Of a DNA stretch of 34,252 nt, positions 22,091 through 31,541 are shown piece by piece; the stretch's first letter is position 1; each line of letters starts with the position of its first letter. The DNA lies in NCBI GenBank assembly GCA_016874035.1, contig VGVM01000029.1:1-34252 (forward strand), in the 5' to 3' direction. The notes beneath the pieces were generated by a model, which saw only the letters and a list, made by a program, of their open reading frames with translations, was not told the origin of the DNA and searched no databases. This DNA is from Gemmatimonadota bacterium (GTDB lineage: Bacteria; Gemmatimonadota; Gemmatimonadetes; Gemmatimonadales; Gemmatimonadaceae). The translations under genes and the position numbers were made by a program.

Positions 22091-23353
22091 CTACTCGTAC
22101 CGCAGCGCCTCGACGGGGTCGAGCCGCGAGGCCTTCATTGCCGGCATCATCCCGAAGGCGATTCCGGTCAGCGCTGCGGCGCCAAGTGCGGAGACCACGG
22201 CCGTGACAGGCACCGACGCCGGTATGGAGGTGTTCGTCCGGATGACGAACGCGATCACCGCGCCGATCCCGAGCCCAACCGCCGCGCCGATGCTGGTCAG
22301 CGTCGCCGCCTCGACGAGGAACTGCCACAGGACGGTGCCGCGCGTCGCCCCCAGTGCCTTCCGCACGCCGATCTCACGGGTGCGCTCGGTGACGGAGATC
22401 ATCATGATCGCGACGACGCCCACGCCACCCACCAGCAGCCCGACGCCGGAGAGCGCGATGCCGACGAGGAAGATCGCGCCGAAGAGCTGGTCGAACACTT
22501 CAAGCATGCGTTCCTGCCCGACCAGCGCGAAGTTGTTGGGCTGCCCCGGCCGCAGCCCGCGCTGTGAACGCATGAGCGCGGTCACGGCGTCCATCGCGAC
22601 CTCGCGTGAGACACCGACGGTCGGTTTCACGAAGATGATCAGGGAACGCCAGACCTCCATGTGACGCCATGCGGTGAGCATCGGGAGCAGTGCGCGCGGC
22701 TGGTCCGGCCCGCGTCCGTCCATGGACTTGAGGAAGCCGGCCTTGGTGTGAAACACGCCAATCACGGTGAACGGGCGTCCGGCGACCTGCACTTCCTTGC
22801 CGATCGGGTCCGAATCGCCGAACAGCTGCACCTTCAGCGAGTCGTTGATCAGGAGGACGCTCGCGCCCGCGTCGTGCTCTGTCTTCGAGAACGAACGTCC
22901 CGGGTAGATGTCGGCCTGGTCCGTCTGGATCCAATCCTCGCTCTGTGCATCGAACCCGACGTTCTTCACCTGCCGGTGGCGATACGTGAACGTGCCCTGG
23001 CCGCCGATGATCGCCGTGGCGGTCGCAACTTCGGGGAGCCGCTGCACGGCATACCAGTCTTCCAGTACGATGCGCGGGTTACGGCGGTCGGGGCAGGTGT
23101 CGTCGGTGCCGTCACAGTTGTTGATCCCGATGTTCCGGCGGCGGAGCTGGAACACGTTGGCGCCGAACTCGTCGAGGTCGGACTTGAAGCTCTTCTGGAT
23201 GCCGGTGACCGTCGCGCCCATGGCCACGACGACGAACACGCCCACAGCCACGCCTGAGATTGTGAGGGCCGCGCGCACCTTGTTCTGCTGCATGGCATCG
23301 AGCGCGATGGTCACGCCCTCGAGCGACATGCGGATCTTGTCCCAGAGGCGCAT
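22091..23353 (-). CDS. MacB-type ABC permease, B-type of second pair
   Basis: 420 aa with the MacB permease layout: helix about 30-50, periplasmic domain, three C-terminal helices around TERTREIGVRKALGATRGT, C-terminus SRLDPVEALRYE. The N-terminus MRLWDKIRMSLEGVTIALDA is nearly parallel to the B-type gene at 24651 (MRFIDKVKMSLEGIGIAYDA). At residues 80-87 it has the Cys-bounded acidic loop CDGTDDTC, at the same position as CDDSGDTC in that paralogue. The start ATG 23353 is only 3 nt after the preceding A-type permease, so the two are tightly coupled, consistent with a heterodimer. Confidence 0.92.
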   Translation of the reverse strand: MRLWDKIRMSLEGVTIALDAMQQNKVRAALTISGVAVGVFVVVAMGATVTGIQKSFKSDLDEFGANVFQLRRRNIGINNCDGTDDTCPDRRNPRIVLEDWYAVQRLPEVATATAIIGGQGTFTYRHRQVKNVGFDAQSEDWIQTDQADIYPGRSFSKTEHDAGASVLLINDSLKVQLFGDSDPIGKEVQVAGRPFTVIGVFHTKAGFLKSMDGRGPDQPRALLPMLTAWRHMEVWRSLIIFVKPTVGVSREVAMDAVTALMRSQRGLRPGQPNNFALVGQERMLEVFDQLFGAIFLVGIALSGVGLLVGGVGVVAIMMISVTERTREIGVRKALGATRGTVLWQFLVEAATLTSIGAAVGLGIGAVIAFVIRTNTSIPASVPVTAVVSALGAAALTGIAFGMMPAMKASRLDPVEALRYE

Positions 23354-23356
23354 TGG

Positions 23357-24595
23357 CTATTCCTGTCGAAGGGCCGCGATCGGGTCGAGCCGCGCGGCTC
23401 GGCTCGCGGGGTACATCCCGGCGACGATGCCGACGCCGGCGCCCAGCACGAGGCCGAGTGCGATGGACCACGGAGCGACGGCGGCGGGCAGCGGGGTGAG
23501 CGCGGCGATGGCCTCAGCGCCGCCGATCCCGAGCCCGATGCCGACCGCCGCGCCGACCAGCGACAGCGTCGAGGCCTCCACCAGGAACTGCGACATGATG
23601 TCGCGCCGCCGCGCGCCCAGCGCCTTGCGCACGCCGATTTCCCGCGTTCGCTCGGCGACGGCCACCAGCATGATGTTCATGATGACCATCGCGCCGACGA
23701 TCAGCCCGATCGCCGGCAGTGCGGAACCGAATACCACGAGTCGCTGCTGGATCCGGTTGAAGAACTCCATGGCGGATTCCTGGGTCTCGAGCTCGAAGTT
23801 GTCGGGTTTGCCGGGCGGCACGTGCCGCGCGCCGCGCAGGACTTCGCGCGCCGACTCCATCCCTTCGCGGACGAGGTCCGGTGTCGGCGCCTGCACGATC
23901 AGCGTCTGGATGTCACCCACGGGGCGAATCACCCGCTGCAGCGGCGTGGTGTACGGCGCGATCGCGAGGCGATCCATAGAGAAGCCGAACACCGACCCCT
24001 GCTTCTCGATTACGCCGATCACCGAATACGGGGTGCCCATGATGCGCAGCTCGCGCCCGATCGGGTCCAGTCCATTGAAGAAGTGGTCCGCGACCTCGAC
24101 CCCGATCACGACGACCTTCGAGCCGAGCTGCGTTTCCTGCTGGTTGAATGCCCGGCCGCTGGCGATGTTGAACTTCTTGATCGTGAAGTACTCGTCCTCG
24201 GTCGCAACAGCCTGTACCTGCCTCGGGCGGGAGGTCGGCGTGGACGCGTACACGAAGGTCTCGCTGGTGATCGCGCTCCGGCTTCCCGGCGGGAGCACGG
24301 AGCGCACCAACTCGGCGTCGGGGACGTAGATGCGCGGGCGGCGGAGGAACTCGCGCCACTGCTCGTCGGTGGTGTTCGGGTTGAAATTCGGCGCGCGACG
24401 GAACGTGAACGTGTTTACGCCGAGGATCCGGCCGGCGAAGTCTTCCTCGACGTAGCGCCCCATGCCCTCGACGATCGAGATCACGGCGATCAGGAACATC
24501 ACGCCGATCGTCACGCCGAGGAGCGTGAAGAAGCTCTTCAGTTTCTGGACGCGGATGGTGTTCAGCGCGAGCCGAACCGCTTCGAACCAGGCCAT
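23357..24595 (-). CDS. MacB-type ABC permease, A-type of second pair
   Basis: 412 aa. The N-terminus MAWFEAVRLALNTIRVQKLK with SFFTLLGVTIGVMFLIAV and GMGRYVEEDFAGRILGVNTF closely parallels the A-type gene at 25918. A periplasmic domain and three C-terminal helices around AERTREIGVRKALGARRRD follow; the end is AARLDPIAALRQE. The start is ATG 24595. It is preceded by a 55-nt gap containing a hairpin and followed after 3 nt by its B-type partner. No ATPase domain is fused. Function by family: mechanotransmission-type export or lipoprotein/peptide efflux together with a MacA-like adaptor; the substrate is not deducible. Confidence 0.92.
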   Translation of the reverse strand: MAWFEAVRLALNTIRVQKLKSFFTLLGVTIGVMFLIAVISIVEGMGRYVEEDFAGRILGVNTFTFRRAPNFNPNTTDEQWREFLRRPRIYVPDAELVRSVLPPGSRSAITSETFVYASTPTSRPRQVQAVATEDEYFTIKKFNIASGRAFNQQETQLGSKVVVIGVEVADHFFNGLDPIGRELRIMGTPYSVIGVIEKQGSVFGFSMDRLAIAPYTTPLQRVIRPVGDIQTLIVQAPTPDLVREGMESAREVLRGARHVPPGKPDNFELETQESAMEFFNRIQQRLVVFGSALPAIGLIVGAMVIMNIMLVAVAERTREIGVRKALGARRRDIMSQFLVEASTLSLVGAAVGIGLGIGGAEAIAALTPLPAAVAPWSIALGLVLGAGVGIVAGMYPASRAARLDPIAALRQE

Positions 24596-24613
24596 GGCCG
24601 CCCTACGGGCCGG

Positions 24614-24638
24614 CGGCAGGGGCTGTTTCAGCCCGCCG
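24614..24638. repeat. Hairpin between permease pairs 1 and 2
   Basis: GGGCTG (24620-24625), loop TTT, CAGCCC (24629-24634) form a perfect 6-bp stem. After a 2-nt bulge it is extended by CGGC (24614-24617) with GCCG (24635-24638). It lies in the 55-nt gap between two permease genes, mirroring the hairpin at 22051-22079. Confidence 0.65.
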
Positions 24639-24650
24639 TTCGTGCCACCG

Positions 24651-25910
24651 CTACTCGTGCCGGAGCGCCGCGACCGGGTCGAGGTTCGACGCCCGCATGG
24701 CGGGGAACATCCCGAACGCGATGCCCGTCAGCGCACTGACGCCCAGCGCGGCGACGACGGCCAGCGGCGGCACCTGCGCCGCGATCGGCGTCGCGGCCTT
24801 TACGACCATGGCGACGATCCAACCAAGCACGAGGCCGATCATGGCCCCGGTGGCGGTCAGGGTCACGGCCTCGACGAGGAACTGCCACAAGATCGTCATG
24901 CGCGTGGCGCCCAGCGCCTTCCGCACGCCGATCTCGCGCGTGCGCTCGGTGACCGAAATCATCATGATCGCGACCACGCCGACGCCGCCCACCAGCAGGC
25001 CGACGGAGGACAGCGCGATCATGACCAGGAAGAACATGCCGAAGACCTTGTTGTACACCTCGAACAGCTTGTCCTGCGTGATGATCGCGAAGTTGGACTC
25101 GCGGCTGGGCTTGAGGCCGCGGTACGCCCGCAGCGCCGCCGTCACGTCGTCCTGCGCCTGCGCCGGGGCGACACCGTCACGCGGCTTCACCGCGAATCCC
25201 ATCCATTGCACCCGCGCGCCGAGGTGGCGCGAGAGCGACGTCAGGGGCATGACAAACTCCGGCCGTGCCTCGCCGGCAAGGAAACTGGCCTCGTTCTTGT
25301 AGACACCGATGACGAGGAACGGGCCGCCGCGATTGGACTCGAGGACGATCTCCTTGCCGAGCGCGCTGCCATCGGTGAAGAGCCGTTCCTGCGCCGTCTC
25401 GTTGATCACCACAACGCGCGACGCGTTCCGGTATTCCTGCTCGGTGAACGCGCGGCCGTCCACGAGCGTGGGCGGGTTGATGCGCGTCCAGTTCGCGGTG
25501 AAGCCGGTGTAGCTCACGTTGCTGAGGAAGCGGTCGCGGTACTTCGCGGTGCCACTCCAGCCCTGCCGCGCACCGACCTCCGCGAGGGACGGGACCTGCT
25601 TCAGCATCTCGACTTCGTCGAACTTGAGCGGCGGGTTGGAGCGCCAGCGGCAGGTATCGCCGGAGTCGTCGCAGCTCTCGAAGACGATCGGGAAGCGCTG
25701 GACGAAGAAGCTCGTCGGGCCCGCGGACTCGAAATCCTTGGCCACGCTCACGTTGATGCCATGAATGGCGGCCGAGATCACGACCACCACGAATACGCCG
25801 ACCGCGACGCCCAGGATGGTGAGGCCCGCGCGCACCTTGTTGGCCTTCATCGCGTCGTACGCGATCCCGATGCCTTCCAACGACATCTTGACCTTGTCAA
25901 TGAAGCGCAT
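24651..25910 (-). CDS. MacB-type ABC permease, B-type of first pair
   Basis: 419 aa with the MacB-permease layout: helix about 30-50, large periplasmic part, three C-terminal helices around TERTREIGVRKALGATRMT, C-terminus SNLDPVAALRHE. The N-terminal MRFIDKVKMSLEG and the Cys80-Cys87 acidic loop CDDSGDTC mark it as B-type, like the gene at 22091. The two cysteines probably form a disulfide in the oxidising periplasm, with the acidic residues possibly binding a cation (inference). The start is ATG 25910, 7 nt after the A-type permease stop. Confidence 0.92.
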   Translation of the reverse strand: MRFIDKVKMSLEGIGIAYDAMKANKVRAGLTILGVAVGVFVVVVISAAIHGINVSVAKDFESAGPTSFFVQRFPIVFESCDDSGDTCRWRSNPPLKFDEVEMLKQVPSLAEVGARQGWSGTAKYRDRFLSNVSYTGFTANWTRINPPTLVDGRAFTEQEYRNASRVVVINETAQERLFTDGSALGKEIVLESNRGGPFLVIGVYKNEASFLAGEARPEFVMPLTSLSRHLGARVQWMGFAVKPRDGVAPAQAQDDVTAALRAYRGLKPSRESNFAIITQDKLFEVYNKVFGMFFLVMIALSSVGLLVGGVGVVAIMMISVTERTREIGVRKALGATRMTILWQFLVEAVTLTATGAMIGLVLGWIVAMVVKAATPIAAQVPPLAVVAALGVSALTGIAFGMFPAMRASNLDPVAALRHE

Positions 25911-25917
25911 GGATCCG

Positions 25918-27162
25918 CTATTCCTGCCGCAGCGCGGCCACGGGGTCGAGCAGCGACGCGCGGCTCGCAGGGTACACGCCGGACACGATTCCCACGCCTG
26001 CGCCGATCAACACGCCCACGCCGATGGACCACGGCGCGACGTAGGTCGGCATGGGCGAGACCTCGCGAATGACGAAGGCCAGACCCGCGCCCGCCGCGAT
26101 GCCGATCGCCGCGCCGAACGTGCTCAGCGTCGAGGCCTCGATGAGGAACTGGATGAGGATGTCGCGCCGCTTGGCGCCCAGCGCCTTGCGGATCCCGATC
26201 TCATGCGTGCGCTCGGCGACGGCGACGAGCATGATGTTCATGATGACGATCGCGCCGACCACGAGGCCGAACGCCGGGAGCGCCACGCCGGCGAGGACGA
26301 GGTAGCCCTTGATCTTGTCCCAGAACGCGAGGGCCGAGTCGGCCGTCTGGAGCGAGAAGTCGTCCTTCTGTGCCGGGCGGAGCTGATGGCGCGCGCGCAT
26401 GACCGCGCGCACGGCCTCCTGTGCGGACGGGATTGCCTCGGCCGTGGGCATCTGCACGACCACCGCGTCAATGGCCCGCGACTGGAAGTTCAGCATGCGG
26501 CGGATAGGCGAGCGGAACGGCGCGTACACATAGTTGTCGAAGGACATGCCGAACGCGCTGCCGAGCGATTCGCCGACGCCGATGATCGAATAGAACTTAC
26601 CGGCCATCTTCACCTGGCGGCCGATCGGATCCACGGTCGGGAAGAGCCGCTTCACGAGGTCCGGGCCGATCACGACGACGCTGGCGCCCGTGGTCATCTC
26701 GCCCGGCGTGAACAGCCGGCCCGACGTGACGTCGAGGCGCTTGATCTCGAAGTAGTCGCCGTCCACCGCGGTGACGGACGCGCGACGGGGCCGGGAGCCC
26801 TCGGCTTCGACCTGCACCTGGCCGTCGGAGTACATGGACCACTTGGCGCCCTCGGGGAGCGCCTCGACCACCGGTTCCACATCGGAGTCGAGGATCCGTT
26901 GGCGCCGTGCGTACTCGCGCCAGGTGGCATCGTCCACGTCGCCGATGTTGATGTTCGGACGGTGGCGAAGCTCGAACGAGTTGACCGCGATCAGTTTCCC
27001 GACGAGGTCTTCCTCCATGTACCGCCCCATGCCGTCCACGATGGACACGACGGCGATGAGGAACATGACACCGATACAGACGCCAAGCGCCGTAAAGAAG
27101 CTCTTGAGCTTCTGCACGCGGATGGTGTCAAGCGCGAGGCGGATCGCCTCGAACAGGGGCAT
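25918..27162 (-). CDS. MacB-type ABC permease, A-type of first pair
   Basis: 414 aa, the first permease after the ATPase gene. The N-terminus MPLFEAIRLALDTIRVQKLK, SFFTALGVCIGVMFLIAV and GMGRYMEEDLVGKLIAVNSF define the A-type. The periplasmic domain is followed by three C-terminal helices around AERTHEIGIRKALGAKRRD (His in place of the usual Arg) and the end SLLDPVAALRQE. The start is ATG 27162, 30 nt after the ATPase stop. It pairs with the B-type gene 7 nt downstream. Assignment as a permease is secure; the substrate is unknown. Confidence 0.92.
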   Translation of the reverse strand: MPLFEAIRLALDTIRVQKLKSFFTALGVCIGVMFLIAVVSIVDGMGRYMEEDLVGKLIAVNSFELRHRPNINIGDVDDATWREYARRQRILDSDVEPVVEALPEGAKWSMYSDGQVQVEAEGSRPRRASVTAVDGDYFEIKRLDVTSGRLFTPGEMTTGASVVVIGPDLVKRLFPTVDPIGRQVKMAGKFYSIIGVGESLGSAFGMSFDNYVYAPFRSPIRRMLNFQSRAIDAVVVQMPTAEAIPSAQEAVRAVMRARHQLRPAQKDDFSLQTADSALAFWDKIKGYLVLAGVALPAFGLVVGAIVIMNIMLVAVAERTHEIGIRKALGAKRRDILIQFLIEASTLSTFGAAIGIAAGAGLAFVIREVSPMPTYVAPWSIGVGVLIGAGVGIVSGVYPASRASLLDPVAALRQE

Positions 27163-27192
27163 GGCTGTGCGCGGTTGGCTGGCGACCGGCGG

Positions 27193-27987
27193 CTAGAACC
27201 CCATCCGGCTGGCGAACTTCCCCTTGTTCTCGTCGCTGGCGATCACGCCGTCGCGGAGCACGACCACGCGGCGTGCATGCGCGGCGATGACGGGTTCGTG
27301 CGTCACCATGATGACCGTCTGGCCGGACGAGGCGAGGCTCTCGAACACGCCCATGATCTCCTCGGACGTGGCCGAGTCGAGGTTGCCGGTCGGTTCGTCG
27401 GCGAGGAGGATGGACGGCCGGTTCACCAGCGCGCGCGCGATCGCCACGCGCTGGCGCTGGCCACCCGAGAGTTCGTTGGGACGGTGGTGCACGCGATCGC
27501 CAAGCTTCACCGACGCGAGCGCCTGGAAGGCGCGTTCCTTCCGCTCGGAAGCCGAGACGCCGGCGTACACGAGCGGCAACTCGACGTTGTGCAGCGCGGT
27601 GGCGCGGGGCAGGAGGTTGAACGTCTGGAAGACGAACCCGATTTCCTTGTTGCGCACTCGCGCGAGGTCATCGTCCTTCATCTGCGAGACGAGCTGCCCG
27701 TTCAGCCAGTATTCGCCCGCGTTGGGCGTATCGAGGCAGCCGATCAGGTTCATCAGCGTGGACTTGCCCGAGCCGGAGGGTCCCATGATGGCGACGTATT
27801 CATTGCGGCGGACCGCGATGTTGACGCCCCGCAGGGCGCGCACGATTTCGCCACCCATGTCGTATTCGCGCTTCAGGTCCCGGGTGACGATCACCCAGTC
27901 CTCGCTCGGCGTCTGCCCGGGCAAGCCGAGCACCGCCTGGCGCTCGGCCGTCGTCGAAAGCGGCGCTTCTTCCACGTGATTCGTCAC
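27193..27987 (-). CDS. MacB/LolD-type ABC ATPase serving the permease array
   Basis: 264 aa. Walker A GPSGSGKS (69-76), Q-loop Gln121, signature LSGGQ (173-177) and Walker B LLADEPT (194-200) are intact; the H-loop is His in VTHEP. It is the only ATPase gene in the efflux operon although six permeases follow. The open frame extends to 28071 over the adaptor gene, but GTG 27987, one base after the adaptor stop and 5-6 nt after GGGAG, is the best start. About 30 extra residues precede the nucleotide-binding domain. It would energise the export complexes formed with the adaptor and TolC. Confidence 0.92.
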   Translation of the reverse strand: MTNHVEEAPLSTTAERQAVLGLPGQTPSEDWVIVTRDLKREYDMGGEIVRALRGVNIAVRRNEYVAIMGPSGSGKSTLMNLIGCLDTPNAGEYWLNGQLVSQMKDDDLARVRNKEIGFVFQTFNLLPRATALHNVELPLVYAGVSASERKERAFQALASVKLGDRVHHRPNELSGGQRQRVAIARALVNRPSILLADEPTGNLDSATSEEIMGVFESLASSGQTVIMVTHEPVIAAHARRVVVLRDGVIASDENKGKFASRMGF

Positions 27988-27988
27988 G

Positions 27989-29290
27989 TTAGCTCCCGGC
28001 CTTCTTGTTCGCGTTTTCGGTGTTGGCGTTGGCCGCGGGCTTGACCACGGTCTCGCGCACGAGGGTGCCATCCTTCAGTTCACGGATCGCCTGGTACGTG
28101 CCGGCGACGATCTTCTCGCCGCCGTCGAGGCCCGACAGCACCTCGAAATACTTCTCACCCGCGATCCCCACCTTTACGGGCTTGAAGGTGACTTTGCTGT
28201 CCGCGCCGACGATGAATACGCCCTCGACGTCCTTCTTGCCGACTTCCTTGACCGGGGTGCGGCCGGGGATCTGGGCGGTGTCTGCGTTGTTGAGCGCCTC
28301 GTTCTCACGCGCGGTGAGCGCGATGATCGGGATCGAGAGCACCGACGTCCGCGCATCCGTGATGATCTTCGCCGTCGCCGAGAAGTCCGGCTTGGTGTCC
28401 TTTGGCGGGTTGATGAGCCGGATCGTGACTTCGTAGTCGATCGCCTGGTCGCCGGTGGCCGTCGCCGACGCGCCACGCACCGAGCTGTTCGAGATCTTCA
28501 CGACGCGACCGAGGAAGGTCGTGTCGGGGAAGGCATCGAGCTGGACGACCGTCGAGTCGCCGATCGAGATGCGCGAGACGTCGGTCTCGTCCACCTTGAC
28601 CTTCGTCTCGAGCACGCTCATGTCCGAGATCGTCAGCAGCGTTGCCGCGTCACGGTTCATGGTGCCCTGGATCGCCGTTTCGCCCTGCTCGACGACGAGG
28701 CGGGTGACGCGGCCGGCCATTTCCGCATACAGCGTGGTCTTGGCGAGGCGCACCTTCGAGTCGCGGACGCCGGCTTCGGCCTGCGCGACGTTGTGGCGCG
28801 AGGCCTCGACGAGCGCCGTGTTCACGTCCACGGCCGTCTTGAGCTGCTCGAGCTGCTCGGCGGACACGAGGTTCGGGTTGCTCTGGCGGATCTCCTGCGA
28901 GCGACGGTAGTTGCTCTGCGCCTGCTGGAGGTTCGCCGTGGCCTGCGCCGCCGAGGCGCGCGTGTTGGCCATCTGGGCTTCGGCGCGCTGGACCGCCGCG
29001 AGGTACTCCTCCTGGTCGATCTGGAGGAGCAGCTGGCCCTTCGTGACCCAGTCGCCTTCCTTCACGGCGAGCCGCGTGATGCGGCCGGTGATATCGGCGG
29101 CGACGTCCACCTTGCTCTGGGCGCGCACCTGTCCGCTCGCCGTCACCGACGAGACGAGGTCGCGCTTCTCGACGGCTTCAATGCGGACTTCGGTCGCCTT
29201 GTTGCCGCGCTTCTTCGCTGCCACCGTGCCGATCCCGGCGATGGCGCCGATCACGACGACGAAGATGACGATCTTGGAGTTCTTGCTCAT
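27989..29290 (-). CDS. MacA-like periplasmic adaptor (HlyD/MFP family)
   Basis: 433 aa. One N-terminal membrane anchor (about 7-25), two half-lipoyl segments ([20 protein letters not shown] at 69-88 and [13 protein letters not shown] at 192-204) flanking a coiled-coil hairpin (about 95-185), then beta-barrel and membrane-proximal domains. MacA proteins bridge an inner-membrane ABC permease and TolC. The C-terminus is rich in Asn/Lys/Ala and probably unstructured. The start is ATG 29290, 18 nt after the TolC gene. A single adaptor gene must serve all permease pairs unless others exist elsewhere in the genome. Confidence 0.93.
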   Translation of the reverse strand: MSKNSKIVIFVVVIGAIAGIGTVAAKKRGNKATEVRIEAVEKRDLVSSVTASGQVRAQSKVDVAADITGRITRLAVKEGDWVTKGQLLLQIDQEEYLAAVQRAEAQMANTRASAAQATANLQQAQSNYRRSQEIRQSNPNLVSAEQLEQLKTAVDVNTALVEASRHNVAQAEAGVRDSKVRLAKTTLYAEMAGRVTRLVVEQGETAIQGTMNRDAATLLTISDMSVLETKVKVDETDVSRISIGDSTVVQLDAFPDTTFLGRVVKISNSSVRGASATATGDQAIDYEVTIRLINPPKDTKPDFSATAKIITDARTSVLSIPIIALTARENEALNNADTAQIPGRTPVKEVGKKDVEGVFIVGADSKVTFKPVKVGIAGEKYFEVLSGLDGGEKIVAGTYQAIRELKDGTLVRETVVKPAANANTENANKKAGS

Positions 29291-29308
29291 GGTCAGTAAT
29301 GCCTCGGA

Positions 29309-30772
29309 TTAGCGGAGGGGGCGGCCGACGGCGCTCTCGAGCGCCGCATAGGCCCGGTGGAACTCGTACAGGGCGTCGATCCGGTCGGTCTCCGCCCGTT
29401 CAAAATCGCTACGTGCCTGCTGCAAGTCCACGAGACTGTTCAACCCGACCCGGTAGCGTTCCTGCGCCAGCGTCAGGGCGGAACGCGACAGCGTCGAGTT
29501 CTGCTCCTGCAGCCGGAAGGTGCGGAAGGCAGCGATCAGCGTCGTGTACGCCGAGGTGACGTCCGCCGTGAGGCGGAGTTCCTGCGCGCGGACGCGGTAG
29601 CGGGCGTCCTGACGGCCGGCGGATGCATCCTGGACCGCGAGCTCGCGGCTGAAGCCGTCGAACAGCGGCAGCGAGAGGCCGAGCGAGAGGTTGTACGGGT
29701 TACCCGTGAACTTGAACGGGAACGCCTTGTTCTGGTCCCGGAGCACGCTCGCCTGCGCATCGGTGAACACGATGCTGTTGCAAGCCGCCGTGATGGCCGG
29801 CATGCCGGCGCCGCGGCGGAGCGAGTCGGTGGTGAAGCAGCTGGCGCGCGAGCTCGCTACCTGGTTGGCGCCCTGATTCACGAGGTACTCGCCGTCCGTG
29901 TACTGCTGCGCGACGCCGCCGAAGGAAGCACTCGCCGAGAGACTCGGGAGGTATGCCCCCTGCGCGGCCCGCACGTTCGTCTGGGCCGCCATCTCGCGCA
30001 TGCGCAATGCCTTGAGCTGCGGGTTGGCCGACTGCGCCATTTCAAGCAGGGCTGCCGCCGTCATGGTCGGCTCGGCAACCTCAAAGCGCGAGGTCAGCGA
30101 GACCTGGTCCGGCTTCGCCACGCCGATCTGCTGGAAGAGCTGGAGCATGGACACCTCGGCGAGGTTCCGGGCCCGGAGCGCTGCCACCTGCTGCTGACCG
30201 ACGGCGACTTCTGCGCGTGAGACGTCGAGCGAGGTGGCCGAGCCCACGCCTGCGCGGGCCCGGGCGAGTTCGAGCTGCAGTTCGTTCGACTTGACCAGCG
30301 AATCCTGCACTGCGGCGCGGGCCTGGGTCTGGAGCACGAACAGGTACTGCTGCGTCACGCCCGAGACCAATGCCTGCTCGGCGGAGGCGACGTCGGCGTC
30401 GGCGGCGTCCTCGTTCTGCTTGGCGCGACGGAGCCCCGCAAACGTGTTGGCGCTGAGGCTGGCGTTGAGGTTGAGCCCCCAGGACGACGACATGATGTCG
30501 GAGTTCGAACCGAACGCGACGCCGGCGAAGAACTGCGGACGACCCTGGCGGTAGCTCGCGTTCAGGTTCGTGCTCGCGCTAGGGAGGAAGGCGCCGTAGG
30601 CGTTCTTGACCGCGTTTTCGGCGCGGCGGCGACCGTTCTGGGTCTCGAGGAACGACGGGTTGTTGCGCTTGGCGAGGCCCACGGCCTCATCCAGGGTCAG
30701 GCTGGTCGGGACCTGGGCAGCCGCCGGGACTGCGAGGGTGGCGGCAAGCGTCAAAATGGCAAATCGGCGCAT
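29309..30772 (-). CDS. TolC-family outer-membrane efflux protein
   Basis: 487 aa, the usual TolC length. Signal peptide 1-20 (ending PAAAQ). SLTLDEAVGLAKRNNPSFL is the characteristic N-terminal repeat start of outer-membrane efflux proteins. Long Ala/Gln/Arg helices around QALVSGVTQQYLFVLQTQA and its second-half counterpart DVTSAYTTLIAAFRTFRLQE form the periplasmic tunnel, with YRVGLNSLVDLQQARSDFERAE near the end. It is the first gene of the efflux operon; the promoter should lie in the 79-bp gap upstream. The start is ATG 30772. Confidence 0.94.
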   Translation of the reverse strand: MRRFAILTLAATLAVPAAAQVPTSLTLDEAVGLAKRNNPSFLETQNGRRRAENAVKNAYGAFLPSASTNLNASYRQGRPQFFAGVAFGSNSDIMSSSWGLNLNASLSANTFAGLRRAKQNEDAADADVASAEQALVSGVTQQYLFVLQTQARAAVQDSLVKSNELQLELARARAGVGSATSLDVSRAEVAVGQQQVAALRARNLAEVSMLQLFQQIGVAKPDQVSLTSRFEVAEPTMTAAALLEMAQSANPQLKALRMREMAAQTNVRAAQGAYLPSLSASASFGGVAQQYTDGEYLVNQGANQVASSRASCFTTDSLRRGAGMPAITAACNSIVFTDAQASVLRDQNKAFPFKFTGNPYNLSLGLSLPLFDGFSRELAVQDASAGRQDARYRVRAQELRLTADVTSAYTTLIAAFRTFRLQEQNSTLSRSALTLAQERYRVGLNSLVDLQQARSDFERAETDRIDALYEFHRAYAALESAVGRPLR

Positions 30773-30851
30773 GGAATGGGGCGGGTTTGTAGGGGTGAAC
30801 GCAACCTTATACGTGGGACGAATTTCAGATGTTTCAGCCGGGGGGGCCGAA
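30773..30851 (-). promoter_or_regulatory. Probable promoter region of efflux operon
   Basis: 79-bp gap before the TolC gene. On the minus strand a -10-like TATAAG lies at 30811-30806, about 35 nt before the ATG. No good -35 is found 16-18 bp upstream (AAACAT), so the call is weak. Transcription may also come from the gene ending at 30852. Confidence 0.3.
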
Positions 30852-31541
30852 TCAGTCGCGGACGGCCGTCAGGCCGAGCGCCGGAATGACGGCCTTGATG
30901 ATCCGTCCCGAATCATCCACCCAGACTTCCCGTGGGGGGCCGGTGGGCCCTTGGAGGAGCAGTCGGGTCGTGTCGAACCGGCGCAGGTCAATGACAACCG
31001 GGGTGCGCCCGGCGGCCTCAACCCGAACGGTTTCGACCGTGTTTCTCCGCGGTACCAGGACCGCCACGGACGCGCCCGCGCCCCGCCTGGCGATCAGCCA
31101 CAAGTGGTGGACGATGTCATCGTCCGCCACGACCGTCCCGGCGGGAATGCGGAACTCGCGGGCGGACTCGCCGTCGGAGTGCACCAGGCGAGAGGAAAAA
31201 CGCCCATTGGCGACCTGCCCCAGGTAGGACTCGACCGTCCGGCCGGAGTCGCGCACCTCGCGTGCGTAGCGTGAGGGCTGGCCGGCAGTGTCGGCGCTGA
31301 CCGACGGGACGATCCGGCGGGTTCCGTAGGCGGCCGTGGCCTGGGCGACCATGACCGGACCGCCCGGGCTGGGCGCGAGCCGGACGGAGAAGTCCTCCCG
31401 GCCGATCCGGACGTTGCCGCGGTAGAGGGTGAAGCTGCCCTCGTCGAGCGAAACGACCTGGGCTCGGGCGGGGAATGCCGCGGCCGCCATGGCGACCGGG
31501 ATCGCGATGGCGATCGCGATTACAGAACCGGCGAGCCGCAT
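30852..31541 (-). CDS. Secreted protein of unknown function
   Basis: 229 aa. A signal peptide (1-28, ending PARAQ) precedes a beta-rich protein beginning VVSLDEGSFTLYRGNVRIGREDF. This opening looks like outer-membrane-associated proteins that keep an initial 'E-x-x-F-x-x-x-x-x-G-x-x-x-G' strand pattern, as in DUF6134-like proteins, but I do not recognise the family with certainty. No catalytic motif is visible. The start is ATG 31541, divergent from the large sensor gene. It ends 79 bp before the TolC gene on the same strand. Confidence 0.65.
   Translation of the reverse strand: MRLAGSVIAIAIAIPVAMAAAAFPARAQVVSLDEGSFTLYRGNVRIGREDFSVRLAPSPGGPVMVAQATAAYGTRRIVPSVSADTAGQPSRYAREVRDSGRTVESYLGQVANGRFSSRLVHSDGESAREFRIPAGTVVADDDIVHHLWLIARRGAGASVAVLVPRRNTVETVRVEAAGRTPVVIDLRRFDTTRLLLQGPTGPPREVWVDDSGRIIKAVIPALGLTAVRD

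Noticed and set aside
25765-28044. A 759-codon plus-strand frame across the permease and ATPase genes (and similar ones at 3969-5309, 6674-8506, 18882-20801).
   Set aside because: Composition is dominated by Arg, His, Asp and Ala as expected for the complement of real genes; no motifs, and the opposite strand has clear domains.
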